Assembly: GCA_013361745.1 (NCBI GenBank)
Contig: JABFXM010000244.1
Span: 1-15,119 of the forward strand
Length of the DNA stretch: 15,119 nucleotides
Source of the DNA: Gemmatimonadaceae bacterium
Lineage (GTDB): Bacteria; Gemmatimonadota; Gemmatimonadetes; Gemmatimonadales; Gemmatimonadaceae
Reading direction: 5' to 3'
Both the position numbers and the translations under genes were made by a program. Positions 6,388 through 12,020 of this stretch are shown in pieces. Every line of letters begins with the position of its first letter. The first letter of the stretch is position 1. Below the pieces are notes generated by a model, which had not been told where the DNA came from, made no database searches, and saw only the letters and a list, made by a program, of their open reading frames with translations.

Positions 6388-6810
6388 TCAGGGGACGAGC
6401 GCACCCGCGGTGGACCCCGGGACGCGTTGCCCGGCGACTGCTACTCGCGTCGCGCTCCTCCGAACGAGCAGCGTCCGCTTCGTTCGCACCGCGCCGGATC
6501 GCGCGACGATGGTGAGGTGCCCGTCGTCGAGCGGCACCAGGGTGCCGTCGCCGGCGATGCGCGCCGCGAAGCGTGGGGACACCGACCACTCGATCGCCGC
6601 ATGCGGGTCGACGCTGCCGTCGCGCCAGACGCGGGCGGCGAGCCGCACCGGCGCACCGACGTAAGCGGCATACGGGGAATCCGAGATCACGACGGTGTCA
6701 CGCGCGGGCATCGCCGGGCCCGGAACGACGTTCGTGGCGGGGCTGCAGGCGATGGCGACCGAGGCGAGCGCGGCGACCGCGGCGAGCCGCGCGAGGCGAC
6801 GAATGGACAT
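6388..6810 (-). CDS. Predicted lipoprotein with bacterial Ig-like (BIG2-type) domain
   Basis: 140 residues. The N-terminus has Arg residues at 4, 5 and 8, a hydrophobic core (LAAVAALASVAIA) and then Cys22. The lipobox (AIAC) is weak at -3, so simple secretion is an alternative. From about 48 to 117 the pattern VGAPVRLAARVW ... IEWSVSPRFAARIAGDGTLVPLDDGHLTIVARSG resembles a single BIG2/invasin-type Ig-like domain; the W-S pair and the GDGTLVPLDDG turn are typical. Such domains are structural and often adhesive. A single copy on a short lipoprotein is too little to assign a job. The C-terminus is basic and then Gly/Pro-rich. The ATG at 6810 has only a distant AGGA. It follows the Spy-like gene's terminator, so it is probably transcribed separately. 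Confidence 0.7.
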   Translation of the reverse strand: MSIRRLARLAAVAALASVAIACSPATNVVPGPAMPARDTVVISDSPYAAYVGAPVRLAARVWRDGSVDPHAAIEWSVSPRFAARIAGDGTLVPLDDGHLTIVARSGAVRTKRTLLVRRSATRVAVAGQRVPGSTAGALVP

Positions 6811-6820
6811 GACCGGCCGA

Positions 6821-6844
6821 TCCTGAGTGGGTGTGCGTTCAGGA
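6821..6844. promoter_or_regulatory. Weak dyad upstream of the lipoprotein gene
   Basis: TCCTGA (6821-6826) and TCAGGA (6839-6844) are inverted six-base arms with a 12-base spacer, 11-34 bases before the start codon. The length is marginal for a real operator. Confidence 0.25.
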
Positions 6845-6859
6845 GTATCGGTCGCCCCG

Positions 6860-6899
6860 AAAAGGAGATGAGCGCCCGTCGTCGACGGGCGCTCATCTC
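6860..6899 (-). terminator. Strong Rho-independent terminator of the Spy-like gene
   Basis: GAGATGAGCGCCCGTCG (6865-6881) and its perfect 17-base reverse complement (6883-6899) flank one base. The folded loop will be a little larger. On the minus strand the stem is followed within two bases by TTTT (6860-6863). It begins 26 bases past the stop at 6926 and separates this gene from the lipoprotein gene. Confidence 0.85.
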
Positions 6900-6925
6900 G
6901 GCGTACCGGCTACCGCGATCGTGCC

Positions 6926-7528
6926 TTACTGCGCGTCGCGGTCGCCGCGCTTCCCGTGACGCTCGTGGCGCGTCTGCATCCGCTGCACGTTCGCGTCGAA
7001 GGTCGTCTGCTGATCCGGGGTCAGGACGCCGCGGACTTCGTTCAGCTCCTGCTGGCGGAGCGACTGGAACTGGTCGCGCGACTTCTCGAAGGCGGCGCGC
7101 GCCGCTGCGGTGTCGCCGCGCTGACGGGCCGCGCGGGCCTCGTCCCTCGCCGGCTTGTTCGCGTCGCGGATGGACTTGAACTGCGCCTGGTACTTCTGGT
7201 GGATCGCCCGGATCTGCGACTTCTGCGCGTCGGTGAGATTCACGCCGCGCATCAGCGCGCGGGGAGCCCGCATGCCACGATCGCCATGATCGCCGCGATC
7301 GCCGCGATCGGCGCGGTCGCCATGATCGCCCCGGTCGTCGCGGTCCTCACGGTCGGCTCGATCGTCGCGATCGTCGCGGTCCTTCCGGCGCGCCTGGCGG
7401 TCGAAGCGCCGCGTCGAATCGCGCTCCGCGCGCGCACCCTGCTTCGGCGCGGTCGTCTGCTGGGCACCGGCGGTAGCGGCAGCGCCGGCCATGATGGCGA
7501 GCGCGATCATCGTCGAACGGATCTTCAT
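6926..7528 (-). CDS. Spy/CpxP-like periplasmic LTXXQ protein with Asp/Arg-rich tract
   Basis: 200 residues. A signal peptide runs to AGA22 before QQTTAP. Residues 50-85 are a low-complexity run of DR, DD, GDR and GDH units. The C-terminal helical part has two LTxxQ motifs, LTDAQ at 98-102 and LTPDQ at 169-173, the hallmark of Spy/CpxP proteins. In this family the helices form a cradle-shaped dimer that binds misfolded periplasmic proteins, and CpxP also restrains a sensor kinase. The helix between the motifs is rich in Arg, Ala, Gln and Glu. The charged tract is an insertion not typical of Spy or CpxP and may be a flexible or metal-binding segment. The ATG is preceded by GAGGAG at a 5-base spacing. 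A strong terminator follows, so the gene is monocistronic. No Cpx-type kinase is nearby. Confidence 0.8.
   Translation of the reverse strand: MKIRSTMIALAIMAGAAATAGAQQTTAPKQGARAERDSTRRFDRQARRKDRDDRDDRADREDRDDRGDHGDRADRGDRGDHGDRGMRAPRALMRGVNLTDAQKSQIRAIHQKYQAQFKSIRDANKPARDEARAARQRGDTAAARAAFEKSRDQFQSLRQQELNEVRGVLTPDQQTTFDANVQRMQTRHERHGKRGDRDAQ
7274..7381 (-). repeat. In-frame low-complexity repeat coding for D/R/G/H units
   Basis: A degenerate 3n-bp repeat (GGCGATCAT, GGCGACCGC and GATCGCGGC-type units on the coding strand) encodes residues 50-85 of the Spy-like protein. Its units stay in frame, so it could lengthen or shorten by slippage without breaking the gene. Confidence 0.65.
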
Positions 7529-7654
7529 GCTCTCTCCTCGAGTTTGCGGCGCGCTCCATCGCGCGCTCAGGAGAGGAGACGTCCGGCGGGGCGGGATGTT
7601 AAGGGGCGCGCGGTTCCCACGCCGGGAGGCAGACCCGACGGGCCGGGCGCGCGG

Positions 7655-7873
7655 CTACTTGTGGCGGTAGATGATCCGCCCGCGGGTCAGATCGTAGGGC
7701 GAGACCTCGATCTTCACCTGATCGCCGGCGAGCACACGGATGCGGAACTGCCGCATCTTGCCGCCCAGCGTCGTCAGCACCTCGTGCCCGCCGTTGACCG
7801 CGACGCGGAATGTCGCGTTGGGGAGCACTTCCGTCACCGTACCTTCCAGCTCGATCGAATCCTGCTTCGCCAT
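7655..7873 (-). CDS. infA: Translation initiation factor IF-1
   Basis: 72 residues, exactly the usual length. It begins [20 protein letters not shown] and ends [15 protein letters not shown], matching the conserved IF-1 ends. The middle [30 protein letters not shown] forms the S1-like OB fold. IF-1 binds the 30S A site during initiation and works with IF-2 and IF-3. Position 31 onward reads EVLTTLGG where most bacteria have something like VLAHISG, a mild divergence. GGAG lies close before the ATG. Unusually, no ribosomal-protein genes flank it; it sits between a Spy-like gene and ridA. A promoter-like pair and a structured leader lie upstream. Confidence 0.95.
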   Translation of the reverse strand: MAKQDSIELEGTVTEVLPNATFRVAVNGGHEVLTTLGGKMRQFRIRVLAGDQVKIEVSPYDLTRGRIIYRHK

Positions 7874-7896
7874 TCAGCTCCCGCCGAGAGGGTCCG

Positions 7897-7917
7897 AGCG
7901 TGACGTGCGCACGCTCC
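7897..7917 (-). promoter_or_regulatory. Hairpin in the infA leader
   Basis: GAGCGTG (7897-7903) and CACGCTC (7911-7917) are perfect 7-base arms with a 7-base loop, 24-44 bases before the infA start. If the promoter call is right, this lies in the 5' UTR next to the ribosome-binding region. Confidence 0.45.
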
Positions 7918-7928
7918 ACATCGACGCG

Positions 7929-7944
7929 GACGCCGGCCGGCGTC
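7929..7944. promoter_or_regulatory. 16-bp perfect palindrome upstream of infA
   Basis: GACGCCGGCCGGCGTC is a perfect palindrome 56-71 bases before the infA start. It lies just downstream of the proposed transcript start. It may be an operator or simply a GC-rich self-complementary stretch. Confidence 0.45.
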
Positions 7945-7958
7945 GCGCGAGTGCGTCA

Positions 7959-7988
7959 AATGTAGGGTGCGGCGAGTCACGATCGCAA
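7959..7988 (-). promoter_or_regulatory. Sigma-70-like promoter for infA
   Basis: On the minus strand TTGCGA (7983-7988) and TACATT (7959-7964) are separated by 18 bases. Each matches four of six consensus bases, in a GC-rich context where such matches are rare. The transcript would start near 7952, giving a leader of about 80 bases. TTGACG nearby (7955-7960) is a better -35 match but has no -10 at the right distance. Confidence 0.45.
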
Positions 7989-8011
7989 GCGGAAACCTGC
8001 CCGACGCCCAC

Positions 8012-8407
8012 TCAGCGCGTGCCGAGATACGCGATCGCCGACACCTCGACGAGCACGCCGCGCAGGCTCGCGCCGACCACCGTCCGCGTCGGATACGGTG
8101 GCGAGAAGACGGTCCTGTACACCTCGTTGAACCGTGCCCAGTCGTTCTCGTCGACGAGATAGACGGTGCACGCGACCACCTGCTCGATCGACGCGCCCGC
8201 CGCCTCGAGCGCGCGCTTCAGGTTGACCAGGGTGCCTCGCGCCTGATCCTCGATTGTCTCGCCGAGCAGCTTCCCGCTCCTCGGGTCGCGCGGCACCTGT
8301 CCGGAGACGAAGACGAGATCTCCGGCGCGCACGGCGGGCGAATAGGGTCCGACGGGCGGCGGAAAATCCTCGCCGAGCGTGATGGGAGTCCAGTTGCGGT
8401 CAGGCAT
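8012..8407 (-). CDS. ridA: RidA family reactive-intermediate deaminase
   Basis: 131 residues. The family features are GPYSPAV at 20-26, LVFVSGQVPRDP at 31-42, and the active-site arginine at 108 in YPTRTVVGA, followed by LVEVSAIA with Glu121. RidA proteins are cytoplasmic trimers that hydrolyse reactive enamine and imine intermediates released by PLP-dependent enzymes such as threonine dehydratase, preventing damage to other PLP enzymes. The catalytic arginine and glutamate are both present, so the protein should be active. I cannot tell the archetypal RidA from close Rid subfamilies by eye. The ATG at 8407 is fixed by the MPDRNWTPI start, although the Shine-Dalgarno is weak. It reads toward infA with a 138-base gap that contains the infA promoter. 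Confidence 0.88.
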   Translation of the reverse strand: MPDRNWTPITLGEDFPPPVGPYSPAVRAGDLVFVSGQVPRDPRSGKLLGETIEDQARGTLVNLKRALEAAGASIEQVVACTVYLVDENDWARFNEVYRTVFSPPYPTRTVVGASLRGVLVEVSAIAYLGTR

Positions 8408-8452
8408 GTGGGCTCTGGATACGGGATTGGGATGCGAGTGCGTCGGTAGTGG

Positions 8453-8479
8453 CAGGACGGGCGTCGTCGGCTCGTCCTG
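8453..8479. other. Minor hairpin upstream of ridA
   Basis: CAGGACG (8453-8459) and CGTCCTG (8473-8479) are perfect 7-base inverted arms with a 13-base loop, in the 225-base gap between ridA and ksgA. No promoter-like pair is clear in this gap. Confidence 0.3.
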
Positions 8480-8492
8480 AGATCAACGCATC

Positions 8493-8605
8493 GGAACTAC
8501 AATTTGACGGATCGCACGGATCGACACCGATACACCATTCGTGTCCTTCCATCAGAGGCGGGGCAGTATCCGTACGATCCGTCCGATCCGTGTGATCGTA
8601 GTTCC
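8493..8605. repeat. 113-bp inverted-repeat element with ACGGATCG units
   Basis: The left arm (8493-8532) starts GGAACTAC, then has two ACGGATCG units separated by one base, then GATA. The right arm (8567-8605) is its imperfect reverse complement: TATC, two CGATCCGT units, and GTAGTTCC. About three quarters of the 40 positions pair, and the outermost eight pair perfectly. A 34-base centre separates the arms. The element lies between ksgA (stop at 8633, reading toward it) and ridA. It could be a MITE-like or REP-like element or a transcript-end structure. Confidence 0.75.
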
Positions 8606-8632
8606 CTCCACAGGCGACCACGTGAGCCGGCG

Positions 8633-9445
8633 TCACCCGCGCACCCGAACGTCTTTCATCGCCCGCGACAGCGCCGCGAACTGTTCGACGGTCAGCGTCT
8701 CCGGCCTCGCCTCGGGATCGATGGCCGCCGCGCGCAGGAGCTCGTCGGCGCGCTCGGCGCTCGTCCCGCCGATCGTGCGCACCACGCGACGCATCTGCTT
8801 CCGCCTCAGCCCGAACGCCGCCTGCACCAGCTCGCGGAACTCCCGCTCCTTCGATCCATCGATCGCCGGGTGAGCACGCGGATCGACACGCAGCACCGCA
8901 GACTCGACCTTCGGCGGCGGCGAGAACGCGCCCGCGGGAACGCGGAACATCAGCCGCGGCGTCGCGAGCGCCTGCACGTTCACCGAGAGCGCGCCGTACT
9001 CCTCCGCCCCCGCCGGCGCCACCACGCGCTCGGCGACCTCGCGCTGCACCAGGTACACGGCGCGGCTCGCGCGCGGCGGCGCGAGCGCGTGAAAGAGGAT
9101 CGGCGTCGTGATGTAGTAGGGGACGTTTCCCGCGAGCGCGAACTCCTCGCCCCCCGCGAGCGCCGCGAGCGGCCGTGCGAGCACGTCGCCCTCGACCACC
9201 TCGAGCGCGCGGCCGGCGAACTTCTCGCGCAGATACGGCACGAGATCGCGATCGAGCTCCACCGCGACCACACGTTTCGCGCGATCGAGGAGATGCTCGG
9301 TGAGCGCCCCGCGCCCAGGGCCGATCTCGACGACGGTTTCCGTGCCCGTGAGCTCCAGCGCGTCGGCGATACGCGCGAGGATGCGCGGATCGGTGAGGAA
9401 GTGCTGACCGAGCCGCTTGCGGGCCCTCGGCAGGTCGTCGCGCAA
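8633..9445 (-). CDS. ksgA: 16S rRNA (adenine1518/1519-N6)-dimethyltransferase
   Basis: 270 residues from a TTG start. RKRLGQHFLTDP (9-20) is the classic N-terminus, IGPGRGALTE (41-50) the SAM-binding motif I and GNVPYYITTPI (106-116) the catalytic NxPY motif. FSPPPKVESAVLR and RKQMRR mark the C-terminal rRNA-binding part. KsgA dimethylates two adjacent adenines in the helix 45 loop of 16S rRNA late in 30S assembly; its loss gives kasugamycin resistance. No ATG or GTG is available between the end of the upstream phosphatase gene (9460) and LGQHF, so TTG at 9445 is chosen, 14 bases after that stop. The frame stays open back to 11008 through the phosphatase gene, but that upstream part is a shadow. 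It is the last gene of the minus-strand block. Confidence 0.92.
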   Translation of the reverse strand: MRDDLPRARKRLGQHFLTDPRILARIADALELTGTETVVEIGPGRGALTEHLLDRAKRVVAVELDRDLVPYLREKFAGRALEVVEGDVLARPLAALAGGEEFALAGNVPYYITTPILFHALAPPRASRAVYLVQREVAERVVAPAGAEEYGALSVNVQALATPRLMFRVPAGAFSPPPKVESAVLRVDPRAHPAIDGSKEREFRELVQAAFGLRRKQMRRVVRTIGGTSAERADELLRAAAIDPEARPETLTVEQFAALSRAMKDVRVRG

Positions 9446-9459
9446 CTGCCCGCCCGGCT

Positions 9460-11055
9460 TCAGCTGCGCAGGACGACGAGCGTGAGATCGTCGCGCCGCG
9501 GCGTGTCGCCGATGTGCTGTCGCAGGATCTCGAACACGTGCTCGACGATCTCCGACGGCTCCTCGGCGCGATGCTTCACGACCGCCTCGAGCACCGCCTG
9601 CTCGCCGAGCCGCTCGCCGTCGCGGCCGCGCGCGTCGCTGATGCCGTCGGTGAAGAGGAGGAGCAGGTCCTCGCCGGCGGCCCACGGGCGCTCCTGCGCC
9701 GCCGGCGCGTCGGGGACCATCCCGAGCGGCGGATCGAGCGCCGGAAGACGCTCGCAGCTCCCGTCGGCGCCGATGACGAAGGCGTGCGGGTGTCCGGTGT
9801 TCGAGTAGCGGAGCCGGTGCGCGGGCGGATCGACGACGCCGTAGAACACCGACACGAACATCTCCGTCGTCTCGAGCTCGTCGCGCACGGAGTGGAGGAG
9901 CGCGTCGAGCGTCTGCGCCGGATCGGCCGTGCGCTGGGCGTGGATCGCCGTCGCGCTCATCGTCAGCGCCATGATGAGCGCCGCGCGATAGCCGTGGCTC
10001 GACACGTCGCCGATCATGACGCCGGTCTTGCCGTCGCCGAGCCGGAAGAGATTGTAGAAATCCCCGCCGACGCTCTCGGCGGGGACGACGCGCGCGCTCA
10101 CCGTCGCCTCCGGGGCGACGACGTCGGCGCGCGGAAGGAGCTTCATCTGCAGGTCGTGCGCGAGCTGCATCTCCTGCAGGAGCTTCTGCTGGTTCAGCGA
10201 CGAGCGGACGAGCCGCGCGTTCTGGATCGCGGTGCCGATCTGCGTCGCGATCGCGGCCATGAGCTTCTGGTCGCCGGCGGTGAAGGGCTGGTCGCCGTGC
10301 CGCCCGGAGAGGTTGACCACGCCTAACGGTTCGCTCCCGCCGGTCGGCGAGGTCCACATGATCGGCACCGACATCATCGCGCCCTTGCGATAGGGGCGCT
10401 CGGCGTCGCAGAGCATCTCGCCTTCCTCGACGATGCGCAGGTGCTGCTCGCGGAAGACGCGCGCCGAGACCGAGTCCGGGTCGTCGACGGCGATCGGCGG
10501 CGCTTCGGCGGCGACGAGGCCGAGCGCGGCGACGACGTTGAGGGTGTCGGTGACGCGGTCGTGGACGAGGATCGACGCGCGCCGGGCGCCGACGGTCGCG
10601 GACACCTCCTCGAGGATCGTGACCGCCGTCTCCTCGAGGGTGACGGCGCGCCCGAGGATCTCGCTGATCGTGTAGAGGAGATTGATCTCCTCGTAGCGCT
10701 CGGCGAGCTCCGTCGCCGCATGCTCGACCTCGAGGGCCGACTGCAGGTACTGCGTGACGACGGGCAGCAGGAAGCGGCGGTACGCGTCGAGCTCCGGCGC
10801 GCCGCCGGCCGCGCACGGACCGATGACCAGCCACGCGGTGCGCGGCCCGGGGAGCGCGATGACGAGCATCTCGCCGCGCGCCGTGATGACGCGCCGCGGC
10901 GGCTCCGTGTGCGCCGGCGGGAACGGAGGGGGAGACGCGCCCGCGTTCGAGGAGGCGGTGGGGACGAGGCGGCCGTTGGACCCCTCGAGCCACACCGCCG
11001 CCTCGCATCCGGTCGCTTCCCGGAACGCGTTGAGGACGACGTCCAGCTCCTTCAT
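9460..11055 (-). CDS. GAF-domain PP2C (SpoIIE/RsbU-type) serine phosphatase
   Basis: 531 residues. The N-terminal 110 residues hold a divergent sensor-like segment, starting MKELDVVLNAFREATG. A GAF domain spans about 120-285 and includes VPIMWTSPTGG and PLGVVNLSGRHGD. A short helical linker (SSLNQQKLLQEMQLAHDLQ, about 286-304) leads into a PP2C-type SpoIIE phosphatase domain from about 305. Metal-binding aspartates are in VGGDFY (332), GDVSSHG (350), FTDGISDA (470) and RRDDLTLV (522/523), so the enzyme should be active. Such RsbU-like proteins dephosphorylate a STAS antagonist after a signal reaches the sensory domain. The start lies 21 bases after the RsbW-like gene and the antagonist is two genes upstream, which points to a complete module. 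The GAF ligand is unknown. A rare TTA codon lies in a CCGTTAGGC at 10321-10329. Confidence 0.9.
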   Translation of the reverse strand: MKELDVVLNAFREATGCEAAVWLEGSNGRLVPTASSNAGASPPPFPPAHTEPPRRVITARGEMLVIALPGPRTAWLVIGPCAAGGAPELDAYRRFLLPVVTQYLQSALEVEHAATELAERYEEINLLYTISEILGRAVTLEETAVTILEEVSATVGARRASILVHDRVTDTLNVVAALGLVAAEAPPIAVDDPDSVSARVFREQHLRIVEEGEMLCDAERPYRKGAMMSVPIMWTSPTGGSEPLGVVNLSGRHGDQPFTAGDQKLMAAIATQIGTAIQNARLVRSSLNQQKLLQEMQLAHDLQMKLLPRADVVAPEATVSARVVPAESVGGDFYNLFRLGDGKTGVMIGDVSSHGYRAALIMALTMSATAIHAQRTADPAQTLDALLHSVRDELETTEMFVSVFYGVVDPPAHRLRYSNTGHPHAFVIGADGSCERLPALDPPLGMVPDAPAAQERPWAAGEDLLLLFTDGISDARGRDGERLGEQAVLEAVVKHRAEEPSEIVEHVFEILRQHIGDTPRRDDLTLVVLRS

Positions 11056-11076
11056 GCGATCAGCGCCACGGTCCGG

Positions 11077-11541
11077 TCAGGACCCCCGCCGCAGCGTCAG
11101 GCGGATCACGTTGCCGTGGTCGTCGAAGCGCTCGACGCGATCCATCAGCTGCTGCATGAGGAAGAGGCCGCGGCCGTCCTCGCGCTCGATGTTCTCGAGC
11201 TGCGTCGGGTCGGTGGTCTCCTCGTCGAGGTCGAAGCCGCCGCCCTCGTCCGCGACCTCGAGGACGAGCTGCTCGTCGTCGACCTGCGCGCGGACGCGCA
11301 CGTGCTTGCCGGGGTCCTCGCCGTTGCCGTAGAGGATCGCGTTGCTCAACGCCTCGCTGAGCGCGACGGGGACGTTGAGGGCGCAGTGTCGGGGGGCGAA
11401 GAGCACCGCCATGCACTGCGAGCGCACGATCTCGACGACGCGCTCGATGTAGCGCACGTCGCTTGAAATCGAGACCTCGAGCGCGATGCGGAGCTCACCC
11501 AGGGGCGCGGCTTCCTCGCCGCGGGAGCGGATGTCTGTCAT
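11077..11541 (-). CDS. RsbW-like anti-sigma-factor-type serine kinase
   Basis: 154 residues with the GHKL ATPase fold of the HATPase_c_2 type. The N-box is ALSEALSNAILYGN (60-73), the G1 motif VADEGGGFD (96-104) and the G2 motif GRGLFLMQQLMD (123-134). In the partner-switch systems of Bacillus and relatives, such kinases hold a sigma factor and phosphorylate the STAS antagonist. It is expected to be cytoplasmic and dimeric. It lies between the antagonist and the phosphatase, in the order STAS, kinase, phosphatase on the minus strand. No sigma-B-type gene is nearby, so its output could be a distant sigma factor or a different effector. A 10-bp stem-loop lies 18 bases before its start codon and may modulate its translation relative to the antagonist. 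Confidence 0.88.
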   Translation of the reverse strand: MTDIRSRGEEAAPLGELRIALEVSISSDVRYIERVVEIVRSQCMAVLFAPRHCALNVPVALSEALSNAILYGNGEDPGKHVRVRAQVDDEQLVLEVADEGGGFDLDEETTDPTQLENIEREDGRGLFLMQQLMDRVERFDDHGNVIRLTLRRGS

Positions 11542-11558
11542 GGACCCCGTTCACGGTT

Positions 11559-11594
11559 CGGGCGCAGCACGACGACACCGCCGCGCTGCGCCCG
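11559..11594 (-). promoter_or_regulatory. Intercistronic stem-loop before the RsbW-like gene
   Basis: CGGGCGCAGC (11559-11568) and GCTGCGCCCG (11585-11594) are perfect 10-bp arms with a 16-base loop. They lie within the 76-base gap between the STAS gene and the kinase gene, ending 18 bases before the kinase ATG. There is no T run, so it is more likely an mRNA processing, stability or translation element than a terminator. Confidence 0.55.
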
Positions 11595-11617
11595 CTGGTC
11601 TTGCCTGCTGCGGACCC

Positions 11618-11950
11618 TCAGAAGCTCTCGAGGGCACGCTCCCGAGTATCGGCGATCTGGAAGAGCGTGTCGAGCTTCGTCAGCTCGAACAGCGTCTTCA
11701 GGTCGTCGTTGAGATTCGCGAGCCGGAGCTCACCGCCCTGCTCGCGAATCTTCTTCGACAGCGAGACGAGCACTCCGAGGCCGGAGCTGTCGATGTAACC
11801 CGTCTGGCTGAAGTCGATGAGGAACTTCTTCTCCCCCTTCTCCAGCTCGTCCAGCACCTTCTGCTTCAGCTCCTGTCTGTTACCGACGATGAGCTGGCCC
11901 TCTACGTCAACCACGACGATGTCTCCCTGCTTCTTGATCGAGAAGCTCAT
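11618..11950 (-). CDS. RsbV/SpoIIAA-like STAS-domain anti-sigma-factor antagonist
   Basis: 110 residues, the normal length. MSFSIKKQGDIVVVDVEGQLIVGN is the first STAS strand region, and YIDSSGLGVLVS (52-63) carries the phosphorylation motif; the second serine (Ser56) corresponds to the phosphoacceptor of SpoIIAA. Unphosphorylated antagonist binds the kinase and frees its target; phosphorylation by the kinase switches it off and the PP2C phosphatase turns it back on. The start is ATG at 11950, with AAGGGG close upstream. The frame extends further 5' but that part overlaps the pta end and is low-quality sequence. The gap to pta is 70 bases, so it may have its own promoter, though I see no clear one. 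The kinase and the phosphatase follow. Confidence 0.9.
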   Translation of the reverse strand: MSFSIKKQGDIVVVDVEGQLIVGNRQELKQKVLDELEKGEKKFLIDFSQTGYIDSSGLGVLVSLSKKIREQGGELRLANLNDDLKTLFELTKLDTLFQIADTRERALESF

Positions 11951-12020
11951 GGCCCCTTGGCTCCGGCGGGTGATCCCCGCGTGGTACTGTAGACTGGCGT
12001 CGCCTCCGCCCGCAGGCACC

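Noticed and set aside
7274..7381. Possible CRISPR array from the regular GATCGC-type repeats
   Set aside because: The units are short, degenerate and without spacers, and they translate in frame into the Asp/Arg tract of the Spy-like protein.
7551..7568. GCGCGC-TCCATC-GCGCGC dyad upstream of the Spy-like gene
   Set aside because: Alternating GC hexamers are self-complementary by nature and frequent in sequence this GC-rich, so it carries little information.
8501..8632. Small coding frames with TDRTD-type peptides through the inverted-repeat element
   Set aside because: The peptides simply reflect the ACGGATCG units on both strands; no start signals or conserved protein pattern.
8633..11008. 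A 791-residue frame that would fuse an N-terminal extension to KsgA
   Set aside because: Only the last 270 residues resemble KsgA; the upstream 500 are the off-frame reading of the phosphatase gene. A TTG start at 9445 gives a KsgA of normal size.
10441..11466. 341-residue plus-strand frame opposite the phosphatase and kinase genes
   Set aside because: It is a shadow of two genes whose catalytic motifs are intact on the minus strand.
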